Shown: piece after piece, positions 28,861 through 40,680 of the stretch
How positions within the stretch are numbered: the first letter of the stretch is position 1
Layout of the letters: every line of letters starts with the position of its first letter
Source: Strigamia acuminata
Taxonomy: Eukaryota; Arthropoda; Chilopoda; Geophilomorpha; Linotaeniidae
Direction of reading: 5' to 3'
Length of the DNA stretch: 64,000 nucleotides
Assembly: GCA_949358305.1 (NCBI GenBank)
Contig: OX442314.1
Coordinates: forward strand, 9,479,060 to 9,543,059
Notes under the pieces: generated by a model
The model's input: the letters and a program-made list of their open reading frames with translations, nothing else
What the model was told of the DNA's origin: nothing
Database searches by the model: none
Made by a program: the position numbers and the translations under genes

Positions 28861-30300
28861 AACGAAGGAAATTAGCTCCCACTCCATTCAATCCGCCATT
28901 TTTCCTTTTCTTTTCTTCTTTATTGTCAATCTGCGGAATCGTTCAGGTGGAAATTGCACCTGCATTTGTCATTTCATCGTTTTTGACATTTTACGTTCGA
29001 TTCGCGCTCGGTTGGGAATTAATAATGGCGATTTAGAAAAACGAATTACTCGAGTGATTCATTTTTCTAATGGCGCCGTGATTCGTTTTGTGAGAGCGAC
29101 CTCGAGCGGAGACTTTTGAAAACTCGTTCTATCTCTCGTCATGACATTTCCGCAGCGAGATGACTCTTTTCCGCTCTCCGAACGTGGGAATTCTTCATCT
29201 CTCTGTCTACATCTCATCTCGACTCGAGACGATCGCCTTCGCATCCCATTTCCTCTTGCACCCGCGAATTTCACTCGGCTTTGTCATCCTCGAAAATGGC
29301 GGTGAAATTGGAGCGTGAATTTTTTTCCAGTTCACTTGTGCAATTATATAAATATAAAAATGTACAAAAATGTATAAAATTTTCATTAAAAATTTTTTTT
29401 AGATTTTATTTATTTTATTTTATTGATTTTGTTTATATTTTGTTTTGAATAAAATAAAATAAAATATTTAAAATCGACGGTTGGAGAGTGAGTTTTGGTT
29501 TTGCCGCACGGTGGCGATAGCAGCTGGCGCCATTTTGTTCGCTTGATGAAATATTGATACATTTGAAATGCATTTCTCTCTTTATATTGTAAATATTTAT
29601 CTTGGAAGGAGTAGTCTTTTAATCATCACTGGTCTGAATAAAAGCATCGTATATTATTTCGTGTTGAAATATTGTTATTTTGAAAATATGAGGGTAATTT
29701 AAAGGCGAGCATTGCAATATGCAAAGTACGCTAAATTCGCACATAAATCCTCATGTAAATGGACAGTGGACTGCGAGATGCAAATAAATGCAATAAATTA
29801 AAACCAGAGTGCTCTCTCAAATTACATTTTAAAATAAAACAAAATAAAAAAAAATAAAAATAAAAACACTCTTTAATCAAATAATATATATATTTTTTTA
29901 AATTTAAAAAAAAAAATTAAAATCAATTTTAGTTTTTAGAATTTTAAATTTAATTTCCACAATTGCTAACTAAAACTAAATTTAAATAAACATTAATTAA
30001 CATTTAGTTTGACTTTAAAGCGACCCATCGTGACAAAACTGTAAACCAAACCTACATATCCTCCAACACCAAAAACCAAAAACTTTCAAAAATATACAAA
30101 CAAAACAAACTAAATTTCATGAAACAAATTATAATTATAATCTCAATAATTTTAAATAAATTAAATAAATTAACTACTTTTAAATTTATTAAAAAAAAAT
30201 TAAACCTTCTCATCCACTTCGAGAGTATCCCGCCCAAATAGCCTTGTACTTGTCCAGCTAACTGCGTTTGAACAACACCCGACACTCACTGACGATAAAA
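28861..30300. other. Intergenic spacer before BAF
   Basis: AT-rich with poly-A/T runs at 29390-29460 and 29820-30000. Short ORFs such as 28679-29119 (+), 29059-29274 (-) and 30052-30285 (-) have no recognisable domains. A somewhat GC-richer patch (29090-29310) might be promoter sequence. No supported gene. Confidence 0.4.
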
Positions 30301-30359
30301 ACCAACGTTACGACTGTTCAAACGACTTTCTACCGTAAATTCCCAACCACACAACCCAA

Positions 30360-30419
30360 GTAAGCATCCCCAACGACCATTTATCCAAAAATCTCTAACA
30401 TATCGTTTCAAATTTCCAG
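30360..30419 (+). other. 5' UTR intron of BAF
   Basis: CCCAA then GTAAGC at 30360 and TTTCCAG ending at 30419, three bases before the BAF start codon. A 60-bp canonical intron, typical of the compact introns in this locus. Confidence 0.6.
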
Positions 30420-30422
30420 AAA

Positions 30423-30753
30423 ATGTCGTCCACATCGCAAAAACACCGAAATTTCGTGGCCGAACCGATGGGCGAAAAACCCGTGACCGATCTCGCCGGC
30501 ATCGGCGAAGTGTTGGGCAAACGATTGGAGTCCAAGGGATTCGATAAGGTGGAGTTTGAGTTGCATTTACGCGTCGTTTTTATTGATTTTTGTTCGTTAT
30601 TTTTAGGCTTACGTCGTGTTGGGCCAATATTTAGTGTTGAAAAGAAGTAAGGAACTTTTTGTCGATTGGTTGAAGGACACTTCCGGTGCGAATGCGGGAC
30701 AGGCCGGAAATTGTTACCAATGTCTCAACGATTGGTGCGACGAGTTTCTTTAG
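30423..30753 (+). CDS. BANF1: Barrier-to-autointegration factor (BAF)
   Basis: Exons 30423-30548 and 30607-30753, 90 aa; family proteins are 89-90 aa. Recognised by [17 protein letters not shown], the helix-hairpin-helix segment [12 protein letters not shown] and the C-terminal [13 protein letters not shown] is a small dimeric DNA-bridging protein of chromatin and the nuclear envelope that binds LEM-domain proteins and lamin; N-terminal Ser/Thr (MSSTS here) are the family's VRK-kinase sites. The 58-bp intron splits after GFDK in phase 0. It converges with LIN52 downstream. Complete, with no broken residues seen. Confidence 0.97.
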
Positions 30754-30982
30754 TTTCTGTGCGCCTTTTTAAACCGATGTTCTTGTAATTTCATTTCGTT
30801 TTAGTGGATTTTTAATTTAATTTTGATTGTGTTGCTTTTGTGCTGAAGGAAATTGAGTAAAGTGATTTTTTTATCAAGGATTTTTGTTAGTTTTTTTTAT
30901 TTTTATTTTATTTTTTTACATTTGTGAAATAAATCTGGAGAATAAAATGATTGTATATATTGTATAAGTTGATTTTCTGTTG

Positions 30983-32804
30983 TTATCTTCGCCTCTTGCC
31001 GTTTTTCTCGAGGATGTTGAGGTATTTTCCGCGGGTCATTTCTTTGGCTGTTGGGAAGAAATGAATATGAATATGAATTTTTTTCGGTTTTAAAATCAAA
31101 GTTTTCTTTTAAATTTCTGTATTTTTTTTTTTTAATACATAATATGGTTTCGGATGGAAAGAAAGGAATTATAAACCGAAAAATGCATTTCTTTATGCAC
31201 AAAAATATATTTTTTAGTAGAAAATAGCCATTTATAAACAGTTGTGCATTTTTAGAGGATAAAATATATTTGTTAGGACTTAAAATGCTATTTTGGAGAA
31301 GAAAAAATGGATGTTTTTTGGAAAAATATCCATTCATATACATAAAAATGGATATTTAATGCAAAAAATGGATATTTAATGCAAAAAATGGATATTTAAT
31401 GCAAAAAATGGATATTTAATGCAAAAAATGGATATTTAATGCAAAAAATGGATATTTAATGTAAAAAATGGATATTTAATGCACAAAAATGGATTTTTTT
31501 ATGGAAAATATCCATTTATATACATAAAAATGCACATTTAATGCACAAAAATGCATTTTCGTCGATAATATATATTTTTTTGATATTCAAATGCGATTTT
31601 GGAATAAAAAAGGATTTTTTCGTGATTAAATATGCATTTTTCTGCATACAAATGAATATTTTATTACAAATTTATTACAAATATCCATTTGTATTTTGTA
31701 TGCAGAAAAATGCATATTTAATATACACAAATTGGGGGGGGGGGGGAAGGCATTTTTAGACAATAAAATATCTTTTCTGTACTAAAATGTACTTTTAGAC
31801 AATAAAATATATTTTTCATGCAATTTTTGGCCGAAAATAATATATTTGCTGTAAGCAAGACGTCCATTTTAAATAAAAAATTCAATTTTTAAAAAGTAAA
31901 AATTGCAATTTTAAGTGAAATGGACAAATGTTCTCTTTGTAAAAATGTAAATTTTAAGTGAAAAATGCATTTTTGAGATGAAAATTCAAAAAATTCCCAT
32001 TTTTCTTGCGTATGAGCCTGTGCAGTGTATTTTTCTACAGTATTTGTTTATACCTTCTTCCAACCCCAACTGATAAGCTAAATTCTGCAATCTCTTCACT
32101 TCCTCGATCAAATTCGCTGCTGTCAAACTCCCAAACTCTGAAAAACAACCAAACAGAACAAAATTCAAACCAAAACCAACAAAAATCAACAAAAATCAAC
32201 AAAAACTCAACCATGAAGCAAATTATAATCTTCCTGGTCCAAATCTTGCAGCCATTTTGGCTGAGGACTTTCTTCAGCATTAAACTATTTCGAAAAAATA
32301 GAAATTGATTAATAAAAATAAAATTACATCAATCGTTGTTCCATTTTACCACCGAGTTGTTGAGAAAATCAGAGACACCTGGAACTGAAAAAAGAAAACA
32401 AAAAATATAAAAATTCACAATTTTTTTTCGATTTTTTTCGAATTTTTTCGATTTTTTAACTCAAATTACTTCGTTCGGGCCACAAATCAGGCGACGATCG
32501 ATCCAACTTTTCGTAACTCAACAAGGATTGCTCTAAATCTGTTAGAAATACAAAGAATTAAATTAATTTGAATCATCGAGGCTTAATTAATAAAACATAA
32601 ATGACGTCATTAGGGCGCAACGTAACCAACAGTATGTGTTGACTAACAGTAGAGTTTTAAAGGGGAAATCTTTGTGGTACAGTTTTGAAAACAGACATCT
32701 TGTTATCGTTTGGTGTGTGTCAAATGGATTCACATGAACTTGAGTAATTGGTAAAAATTAATTTTATACGTCGTTTGAAATTTACCCGCACTTGGAGACG
32801 CCAT
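30983..32804 (-). CDS. LIN52: LIN52, DREAM/MuvB complex subunit
   Basis: Six exons on the minus strand: 32804-32786, 32538-32470, 32384-32350, 32284-32212, 32137-32054 and 31047-30983; 114 aa (human about 116). All junctions keep frame. Recognised by SLLSYEKLDRSSPDLWPER, GSLTAANLIEEVKRLQNLAY and EMTRGKYLNILEK. LLSYEKL matches the LxSxExL pocket-protein-binding motif, and Ser22 of SSPDLW corresponds to the serine phosphorylated by DYRK kinases in vertebrates. LIN52 is a core MuvB subunit controlling cell-cycle genes. Intron 5 (31048-32053) contains a 20-bp minisatellite. It shares a divergent promoter with ALDH6A1. Confidence 0.96.
31335..31500. repeat. 20-bp minisatellite in LIN52 intron 5
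   Basis: About seven copies of AAAAAATGGATATTTAATGC. The flanking intron (31080-31980) is made of degenerate words of the same type (AAAATGCATTTTT, ATAAAATATA) and a G10-12 run near 31735. Confidence 0.9.
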
Positions 32805-33005
32805 TTTAGTGATGACGTCATATCCTATCCTAACGGTTATCAATGGTTTTTCTTTAAAAAAAAAATAAGAACGTAAACACGCAAATATTTAAATATTAAT
32901 TTACTAAAATTGTTAAAATAAATTATAAATATATTAAAAATTGAAAAAAGAAAGTAAAATTAAAAAAATCACCTTGAACTTTGAACCGTGAAGATTGAAC
33001 CTAAA
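32805..33005. promoter_or_regulatory. Divergent LIN52/ALDH6A1 promoter
   Basis: Only 201 bp separate the two start codons, so both genes must start here. A perfect CRE-type palindrome TGACGTCA lies at 32813-32820, 8 bp from the LIN52 ATG; a second lies in LIN52 intron 1 (32602-32609). No TATA box is placed convincingly. Shared regulation is an inference from spacing. Confidence 0.65.
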
Positions 33006-36000
33006 ATGGCGGCGTCATTGAGTGCCAGCTGGAAAGTGGTAAATAAAATGTCAATTTCGGTCGTTTTATTCATTTATAATCAATGTTATTAATTTTAAAT
33101 GTTAGATTCCATTTGCACACATCACTAGACGATGCTACAGCGCCGGATTGGTAAAAAAATTGAATTTTTTTTTATTTTTCTTAATTTTATCTCACATTTT
33201 TCTCGTATTTTGCAGCCCGCAACAAAATTATTCATCAATGGAAAATTCCTCGACTCAACTGCAAAAGATTGGATCGATGTGTTGAATCCTGTATAAATAT
33301 ATCACAATTTTGGAGGAAAAAAATAAAACATTTCAAATTTTATGTTGATAATTAGGCGACAAATGAAGTTGTCACTCGGGTGCCGAAAGCGACTCAAAGT
33401 GAGATGGAGGCGGCCGTGTCTGCGGCTAAATTTGCATTCCAGAGCTGGTCTCGAACATCGATTCTTAGTCGCCAACAAATCATGTTTAAATATCAACAGT
33501 TAATCAAAGATAACATGGTAACGAACAACGATGGAAGTAAGGCATTAAAAGGTTCTCATGGTCTTTCTATTTGTAAAAACAGAAAAAATTAGCTCAAAAC
33601 ATCACCACAGAACAAGGGAAAACATTAATTGATGCCGAAGGAGATGTGCTCAGAGGTTTACGTGAGTAAAAATGGCGTTTTGGAAGAAAAATGCAATTAT
33701 ATTACCAAAATGGCAGGGTTCTTATGAAAAAATGCAGTTTTCACGCTCAAGAAAGCTGTTTTTAAGCAAGAAAATGCAATTTTAGGCTTCGAAATGCAGT
33801 TATAAGCTTTCAAATGCAGATTTTAGGCTAGAAAATGCACTTTTTATACACGACAATGCACTTTTTAGGCTAGAAAATGCACTTTTTGGGCCAGAAAATG
33901 CACTTTTTAGGCCAGAAAATGCATTTTTTAGGCAATTAAATGCACTTTTAAGCTAGAAAATGCACTTTTAAGGCCAGAAAATGCAATTTTTAGACCAGAA
34001 AATGCATTTTTTAGGCCAGAGAATGCATTTTGTAGACCAGAAAATGCACTTTTTAGGCCAAAAATGCACTTTTTGCTACAAAATTGCAATTTTAGGCTTC
34101 GAAATGCAGTTTTTAGGCTAGAAAATGCAGTTTTTAGGCTAGAAAATGCTGTTTTTAGGCTAGAAAATGCAGTTTTTAGGCCAAAAATTCAGTTATCTTG
34201 CTAAAACATGCAGCATTTAGCTCAAAAATGCTGTTTTAAGAACCATAAATGCTATTTTTATGCTTAATAACACAGTTTTAGGCTCATAAATGCAATTTAA
34301 TTGACCAAATTGCACTTATTTTATGCCAAAAATGCAGTTTTCAACCTAAAAAATGTCGATTTTTAAGCTGAAAAATTGGAATTCCTAAGAAGAAAAATTG
34401 CACCCCCATTTTCCGCTAATTAATCGTCACAACATAATGACTATTTGTTTAAATATTAGAGGTGGTGGAACACTGTTGCAGCATAACCTCGCTCCAACTC
34501 GGCGAGTCACTTCCAAGCATAGCCAAAGACATGGACACGGTCAGTTACAGGGTTCCGTTAGGCGTCGTGGCCGGCATCACACCCTTCAATTTCCCAGCCA
34601 TGATCCCACTCTGGGTATCTAAAAATCAAACATTCGCATCGAGGCTCGTGAGTGATGCATTAAATTCGTTTCAGATGTTTCCTATGGCCGTTGTGTGCGG
34701 CAACACGTGCGTAATGAAACCGTCGGAGCGCGATCCGGGCGCTTGCATGATGCTCGTGGAGCTGTTGCAACAAGCGGGGTGTCCGGACGGCGTGGTCAAT
34801 GTCATTCATGGACAGGAAGAAGGTTAATTTGGGGTTTTTGAGTTGGTTTTAATTTGTTTTAATTTTTTGTTTTTTGTTTTCGACAGCTGTTAATTTCATT
34901 TGCGATCATCCTGAAATCAAAGCCATATCGTTTGTTGGGTCGGATAAAGTTGTAAGTGGTGGATTTGTTCGTGGTGTGGTGGGTGGTGGTGGGTGGGGAG
35001 AGACGAATGTGGTTTTATTTGGGGGTTTGGGTGTGGAGTTGTTGTTGTGGAATAAGAATTGGAGTTTTTTTTGTAGATAATGGTTGTTTTCTTTTAAAAA
35101 TTGTGAGTTTTTTTCGTGGTAGTTGTTAGTTTTAGTTGGAAATAGTCATTTCTTCTTGAAAATAATCATATTTTGATTGAAAATTTTCATTTATCCTTGA
35201 AAAAAAATCATATTTTACTTGAAAATTGTCACTTCTACTTGAAAAAACTTCTATTTTACTTGGAAATTATCAATCTGTTTTTTTTTTTTTTTTTTTTTTT
35301 ACAAAATTATCGTTTTTTACGAGAAAATAATTATTTTTTCTAAAATTCTTCATTTTTTACGTGAAAAACTGAATCTTTTACGTGAAAAACTGAATCTTTT
35401 ACGTGAAAAACTCAATTTTTTACGTGAAAAACTCAATTTTCTACGTTGAAAACTCAATTTTCTACGTGAAAAACTCAATTTTCTACGTGAAAAACTCAAT
35501 TTTCTACCTGAGAAATCTTTTTACGTGAAAAACTGAATTTTTTATGTGAAAAACTGAATTTTCTACGTGAAAAAATTTTTTACGTAAAAAACTGAATCTT
35601 TTACGCGAAAAACTGAATCTTCTACGCGAAAACCTGATTCTTCTACGTGAAAAACTCAATTTTTTACTTGAAAAACTCAATTTTTTACGTGAAAAACTCA
35701 ATTTTCTATCTGAGAAACTTAATTTTTTACACGACAATTATAATTTTCTCTTATTTCTTTCTCAAAAAAACAAACCGTAATAATTCTTCAATTGCAGGGC
35801 AAACACATCTACGACAGAGGTTCGAGAAATGGCAAGAGAGTTCAATCAAACATGGGCGCAAAAAACCACGGCGTCATCATGCCAGACGCCAACAAGGAGC
35901 ACACACTGAACCAAGTGAACCTCCCCCTCAAAAAATAAAAAAAAAAATTTATTTATTTAAATTCTAAAAAATATTTTTAAAAATTCCAGTTGGTCGGCGC

Positions 36001-37762
36001 CGCATTCGGAGCCGCCGGTCAGCGTTGCATGGCGCTCTCAACGGCAGTGTTCGTCGGCGACGCGCAAAAATGGATCCCCGACTTAATCGAGCGCGCGAAG
36101 AAATTGAAAGTTAACGCGGGTCACGTGGCCGGAGCCGATCTGGGGCCCGTCATCTCGCCCGAGGCGAAGCGGCGAATTGAAAGCCTGATTGAAAGCGGCG
36201 TCAAAGAAGGCGCCAAGTGCGACCTGGACGGACGTGACGTCAAAGTGACCGGCTTCGAAAAGGGCAACTTCGTTGGTCCGACTGTCCTGAGCAACGTCAA
36301 CGTAAATATCTACTAGATTTGACGTTACTTTCTCATTTTTCACGTTATTTTAGCGCATTTTCACGTTATTTTGTTCATTTTCACATTATTTTCGCGTAAT
36401 TTTTTCATTTCTTCACTTTATTTTCGCGTTTTTTACGTAATTTTATCATTTTTCACGTTATTTTCACGTAATTTTTTTATTTTTTTACTTTATTTTCGCG
36501 TTTTTTACGTAATTTTATAATTTTTCACGTTATTTTATAATTTTTCACGTTATTTTAGCGCATTTTTACGTTATTTTATTATTTTTTCAGTTATTTGATC
36601 ATGTTTTCACGTTATTTGATCATGTTTTCACGTTATTTGATCATGTTTTCACGTTATTTGATCATATTTTTACGTTATTTGATCATGTTTTCACGTTATT
36701 TTTGCATTTTTCTCGTTATTTCACAGTATTTTCGCATTTTACACGTTATTTCACAGTATTTTCGCATTTTTCACGTTATTTCACAGTATTTTCGCATTTT
36801 TCACGCTGTTTCGATCTTTTCTAGCCTAAAATGGAGTGCTACAAGGAAGAAATCTTTGGGCCCGTTTTGCTCGTGTTGAATGCGGACACGCTGGACGACG
36901 CCATCAAGTTGGTCAATGACAATCCTTACGGAAACGGGACGGCGGTTTTCACCACGAACGGAGCGACCGCGCGCAAGTTTTCTCAAGAGATCCAAGCAGG
37001 AAATGTGGGCGTTAACGTCCCCATTCCCGTTCCCTTGCCCATGTTTTCGTTTACGGGCTCAAAGGCCTCTTTTTTGGGCGATTCGAATTTTTACGGAAAA
37101 GCGGTAAGATGCAAATACGGTTTTACGAATGTGGTTGTAAAGAAGTTGCTAAACAATACTCATTTTATATTGGCCCTAAAATCTGCATCTGTCAAGACTC
37201 TTAAGTCCAAAATAGACCATTTTAGACATTTTTATCATAGAAGTAACCATTTTGAGACATTTTAAGCACAAAATTAATCATCTTGAGACATTTTAAGCAT
37301 AAAATTAACAATTTTGAGACATTTTAAGCATAAAATTAACCATTTTGAGACACTTTAAGCATAAAATTATCCATTTTGAGACATTTTATGCATAGAATTA
37401 ACCATTTTAAGACATTTTTGGCCTAAAACTGTCCATTTTAAGACATTTTTGGCCTAAAACTGTCCATTTTAAGACATTTGTGGCCTAAAACTGTCCATTT
37501 TAAGACATTTGTGGCCTAAAACTGTCCATTTTAGATTAAAAAGTCATTTTTGGGTCTAAAGTACTCTAAAGTGGTCAATTTTCGAGTCTGAAACTGCAGT
37601 TTTGTTTAGTGTGTATCAACTGCGCATTTACCAACTAAATTAATATCGTAATTCATTTAGGGAATAAATTTCTACACCCAAGTCAAAACCGTGACTCAGT
37701 TGTGGCGCGATGCGGACACGACGGACACGAAAGCAGCCACGGCGATGCCAGTCATGCGTTGA
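33006..37762 (+). CDS. ALDH6A1: Methylmalonate-semialdehyde dehydrogenase (acylating), mitochondrial
   Basis: Twelve exons: 33006-33038, 33106-33150, 33216-33290, 33356-33517, 33583-33661, 34460-34614, 34675-34822, 34887-34951, 35798-35914, 35990-36301, 36825-37103, 37661-37762. Together 1572 nt, 523 aa, with every junction in frame. The N-terminus ([19 protein letters not shown]) looks like a mitochondrial presequence. Family landmarks are [37 protein letters not shown] and the catalytic Cys306 in [11 protein letters not shown], with EEIFGPVL and [11 protein letters not shown] near the end. The enzyme converts methylmalonate and malonate semialdehydes to propionyl- and acetyl-CoA with NAD and CoA, in valine and pyrimidine catabolism. 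Introns 5, 8, 10 and 11 are long and minisatellite-filled; the others are 55-75 bp. Confidence 0.97.
33690..34385. repeat. ~20-21-bp minisatellite in ALDH6A1 intron 5
   Basis: Degenerate units of TTTTTAGGCCAGAAAATGCA form with variants (GCTAG, GCTTCG), about thirty. It fills nearly the whole intron. Confidence 0.88.
35085..35760. repeat. 21-bp minisatellite in ALDH6A1 intron 8
   Basis: TACGTGAAAAACTCAATTTTC units and variants, about twenty between 35330 and 35740. Diverged TTGAAAAT-type words and a T22 run lie at 35280-35300. The minus-strand ORF across it is repeat-derived. Confidence 0.9.
36302..36824. repeat. 21/30-bp minisatellite in ALDH6A1 intron 10
   Basis: TTTTCACGTTATT-based units: 21-bp ATCATGTTTTCACGTTATTT forms at 36595-36690 and 30-bp units (CACGTTATTTCACAGTATTT plus TCGCATTTTT) at 36710-36800. 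Fills the intron. Confidence 0.9.
37190..37560. repeat. 31-bp minisatellite in ALDH6A1 intron 11
   Basis: Units of 31 bp: CATTTTGAGACATTTTAAGC plus ATAAAATTAAC, then CATTTTAAGACATTTTTGGC plus CTAAAACTGTC. About ten copies, two variants side by side. Confidence 0.9.
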
Positions 37763-37968
37763 AACCAAACATCAACATCAACATTAGTGCGAAAATAGAA
37801 TAATCATTCGTGTAAAAAAAAAATTTATGTTAAGAGGGAATAAATTACAGAAGGTAAAAATATTTTACGAGGAAGATATGTTGTATGTACACATCCAAAA
37901 TCGATTTTTCCCTGCAAATAACGCAAAAATACGTAAACAAAACGCAATTAACAGCGCACAAACATTTA

Positions 37969-38190
37969 CAGCGATGGTTTTCCGATGGTTATCTCGATTT
38001 TCGCGTCCGGAAAAAGACCCGATGGCCCCAACAAGTCTCCGTAGTCGTCGGATTGTTTGCTTTTCTGCGCATGGGCAGACGATGTCACGTGCCGACTCCT
38101 CCTCATTCGATTTTCAGCGAGGTTTTCAGCGGTTCTTTTCACTCGTTTTCTTTCCGTGCAAAATTGTTTGGTTTTTTCGGTTGGTTTAGA
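37969..38190 (-). CDS. C-terminal exon of an unidentified minus-strand gene (tentative)
   Basis: Open minus-strand segment entering after an AACACCCAG acceptor (about 38191) and ending at a TAA near 37969. It encodes a basic stretch (TERKRVKRTAENLAENRMRR) and an acidic/hydrophobic end (DDYGDLLGPSGLFPDAKIEI). Composition and codon use look coding and GC is higher than the flanks. I do not recognise the family, and no upstream exon is identifiable in 38.2-40 kb. It would converge with ALDH6A1. It could be a relic. Confidence 0.35.
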
Positions 38191-38239
38191 ATACACATTC
38201 AGTCTGGGTGTTGGAATCACATTTGTCAATAGGTGTGTT

Positions 38240-40080
38240 TCTTATTTAATTAATTTTCTTTTTTAATTTAGAAAAAAAAATGTGGTTTGTTCGATTTGGT
38301 TACATTTTAGGCCTAATCTTGATTCGAATTGGAATGAAACTCTTTTATAGGAGCAGAACCTAATATATATTTTCCGTAAAGAATTTAATATCATTTGTTA
38401 AATTTTTAAAAATCTTAATTTATCCAAATGTGGCGTTCCAGTCTGGGTTTGAGTTTGAGGTATCCCATGCCACATTATAAAATTGCAAACAAAAATAACT
38501 GCTCTGATTGCTCTATGCAAATGGCTGAAAATCAGCAAAATCCATTTAAGATTGAACCCGCCTAATGAAACAACAAGGGCTGTTGAACATTTTGATTGTC
38601 TGTTGCTCTACCTCTGGTCATCTCTAGATAATGCTAAAAGAGCTCTGCTTGGCATAATGTTGGTATTGCAAGACTGCACACTGCAGCATTTACCAATTTG
38701 TCATAAATATTTATTTCTTTATCATCAATTTGTCCATTGATTTGAAACAGTCCATCCAACTATTTACAGTTGCTTCTGCTTGATGCTCTCATCCTTCACT
38801 CGTTTTAAGCAATGAGGAGATTGATGAACTTAATTTTCCAAATCTGAAACCTAACCGTCTTATTTCTTTTCTTGCCATTTTCAAGGTTCTTGCTCTATTA
38901 ATTGTAATCAATCGTTTCAAATGCTCTTGGTTGGACTTCTCTGGGACTGTGGAAAATTTTTTCGTCACCATTTTCTGGATGACCCATGGAACAGCACTTT
39001 GGCCAGCCAGGAGAGGTTCTTTGTCTTTTCATCTTTGTTGGGGACGTCCCAAGGTGTTTTTGAACTTGCACGTATCGTTCATGCTATTTCAACCGACCGA
39101 TCGGATCGGTTTCAGTCGTTCTATGTTAATTCTTTTTTTTTTATTCTTTTGTAAGAAAAATGCCACGTTTGCTGATTTATGAAACAAAGCATCAAAAAAC
39201 GCTATTGGAGACGCATTGGTTATTTTGACCAGTCTAGCTGTTCTGGTGTTAAACTAACTAAAATATTTGTAAATCTTTGAGAAGCTTTCACTTTTTTAAA
39301 AATGACTCTCTCCAGAGTTGCAAAAATTCTCATAAGATTAACAAATGCAAGAAAATCTTTTTGCTGTTGGAAAACAACAACATGGTGGAAAGTATCTCTA
39401 TCTCGGAAATTTGCTTCATATGGTTTAGAACAAACAATCAAACGCTTTGAATCGTTTCGTTTCTTGTGTGTTCAGTTTAGTTAATATCCAACTTTTTATT
39501 GTCTTATTGAAATCCTTTTATCTCTTTCTCTTGACTATTTCCACAATTTCTCCTGACACTGCTTGTGTTGGGTTGCCATAGAATAACTGGCATCTTTGGC
39601 AACAGCAATGAAGTTAAATTATTTCTTAATTTCAACTTCTTCATACTGTTTGTGATAATTTCAGCCAATGGCAGTGTTTTATGAAGTTAAAAAACTCCAT
39701 GACTCCGTTTAGGCACCTGCGTTTGTGCCAATTGTAAAATCTTTTAACGGTAAAAGCAATTCTCCGATATATGGACAGAAAAAAAAAGAATCTTTAAACA
39801 ATTTTTATTCCTTTAAAACTTCTTGGGCTAACCTTCCGATTGTCTTTCTGTTTGTATTTATATTTCTTGTTCAATATTAATAACTTGTTCTACTATTGCC
39901 TATCTGATACAAAAGCCAAATGCTGGTAAAAAACTCCATGACTCCGTTTAGGGAACTGCGTTTATGTCAATTGTAAAATCTTTTAATGGTACAAGCAATT
40001 AATCCCTGTTGTGGATGGATCTGAAATGAATTTATTTAACATTAATATCCTCTACAACAGGATTTTAGAAGATTTTATGC
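38240..40080. other. Spacer with degenerate ORFs and a 75-bp direct repeat
   Basis: Several medium ORFs (38483-38740 plus, 38789-38971 minus, 39220-39441 minus) read like worn coding sequence but contain no motif I can name; an old transposon or pseudogene is possible. A ~75-bp segment starting GTTAAAAAACTCCATGACTC-like (about 39687-39762) is repeated at 39929-40001. Confidence 0.4.
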
Positions 40081-40084
40081 ATTA

Positions 40085-40275
40085 ACATTTATTGTAAGAT
40101 CCAGAAGTGGTGGTGGCGATGGCTATGACGATTGTATTGATGATATATCGAACTTCTTCCCAATTCATGCCAAGAAATATACTCTTGGACGCGTTTTCGT
40201 CGCGTCGTTGTTGTTGGTCCTAGTTTTTTGGGGATAACTCATCCTTGCCTAAACGGGGTGGTGCCATTCATTCTG
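40085..40275 (-). pseudogene. Small membrane peptide family, beta copy 1 (broken)
   Basis: Minus strand. An acceptor-like CTTCAG precedes AATGAATGGCACC, then MAPPRLGKDELSPKN ends at a TAG. A one-base-shifted frame continues QQQRRDENASKSIFLGMNWE and EVRYIIN, after which the transmembrane segment is deleted. It matches the copy at 51.03 kb and, on the opposite strand, the region 49.07-49.31 kb including flanking non-coding sequence. Confidence 0.7.
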
Positions 40276-40412
40276 AAGAAAATTTTGAACGTTTAAAACA
40301 ATACTCTATGATTTAAAACATGGCGTAAAGAAAGTGAAAAAGAAAATAACGCGGGCACGACCAATCACGGCTCTGCACACAATTGGTCAATCAAATCGCT
40401 CTATGTATTGTA

Positions 40413-40680
40413 GTGATCCTGAATCTTAATTAACTCTAATCTCAAGATTACTTTCAAAATCACTGATGCTGCACCGGGACGTTTACTTAAATAAATTCTC
40501 TAATTAAAATGCTTGAAGAAATATTCAAGAAAGACAAATATTTCTCAAAACAAACACGGTTAAATTTATTCTATTTCTTCGAATAAACTCTCTCAAACTT
40601 TACAATAAGATATGAAAATATGACATGCTAAAATAGTAAAATTAAATATTAAATGACTAGATAATAAAATTAACTGATAA
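40413..40680 (-). repeat. 3' part of an LTR, minus orientation
   Basis: Ends at 40413: the minus strand finishes TTCAGGATCACTACA. Internal words (GTCCCGGTGCAGCATC versus GTCTTGGTGCGGCATA) match the LTR end at 48.5-49.01 kb and, more distantly, the gypsy LTR at 54.55-55.56 kb. It is truncated where peptide copy beta 2 begins. Confidence 0.55.

Noticed and set aside
30052-30285. Minus-strand ORF upstream of BAF
   Set aside because: Requires a non-ATG start and runs into poly-A/T; no recognisable domain, so a divergent gene is not supported.
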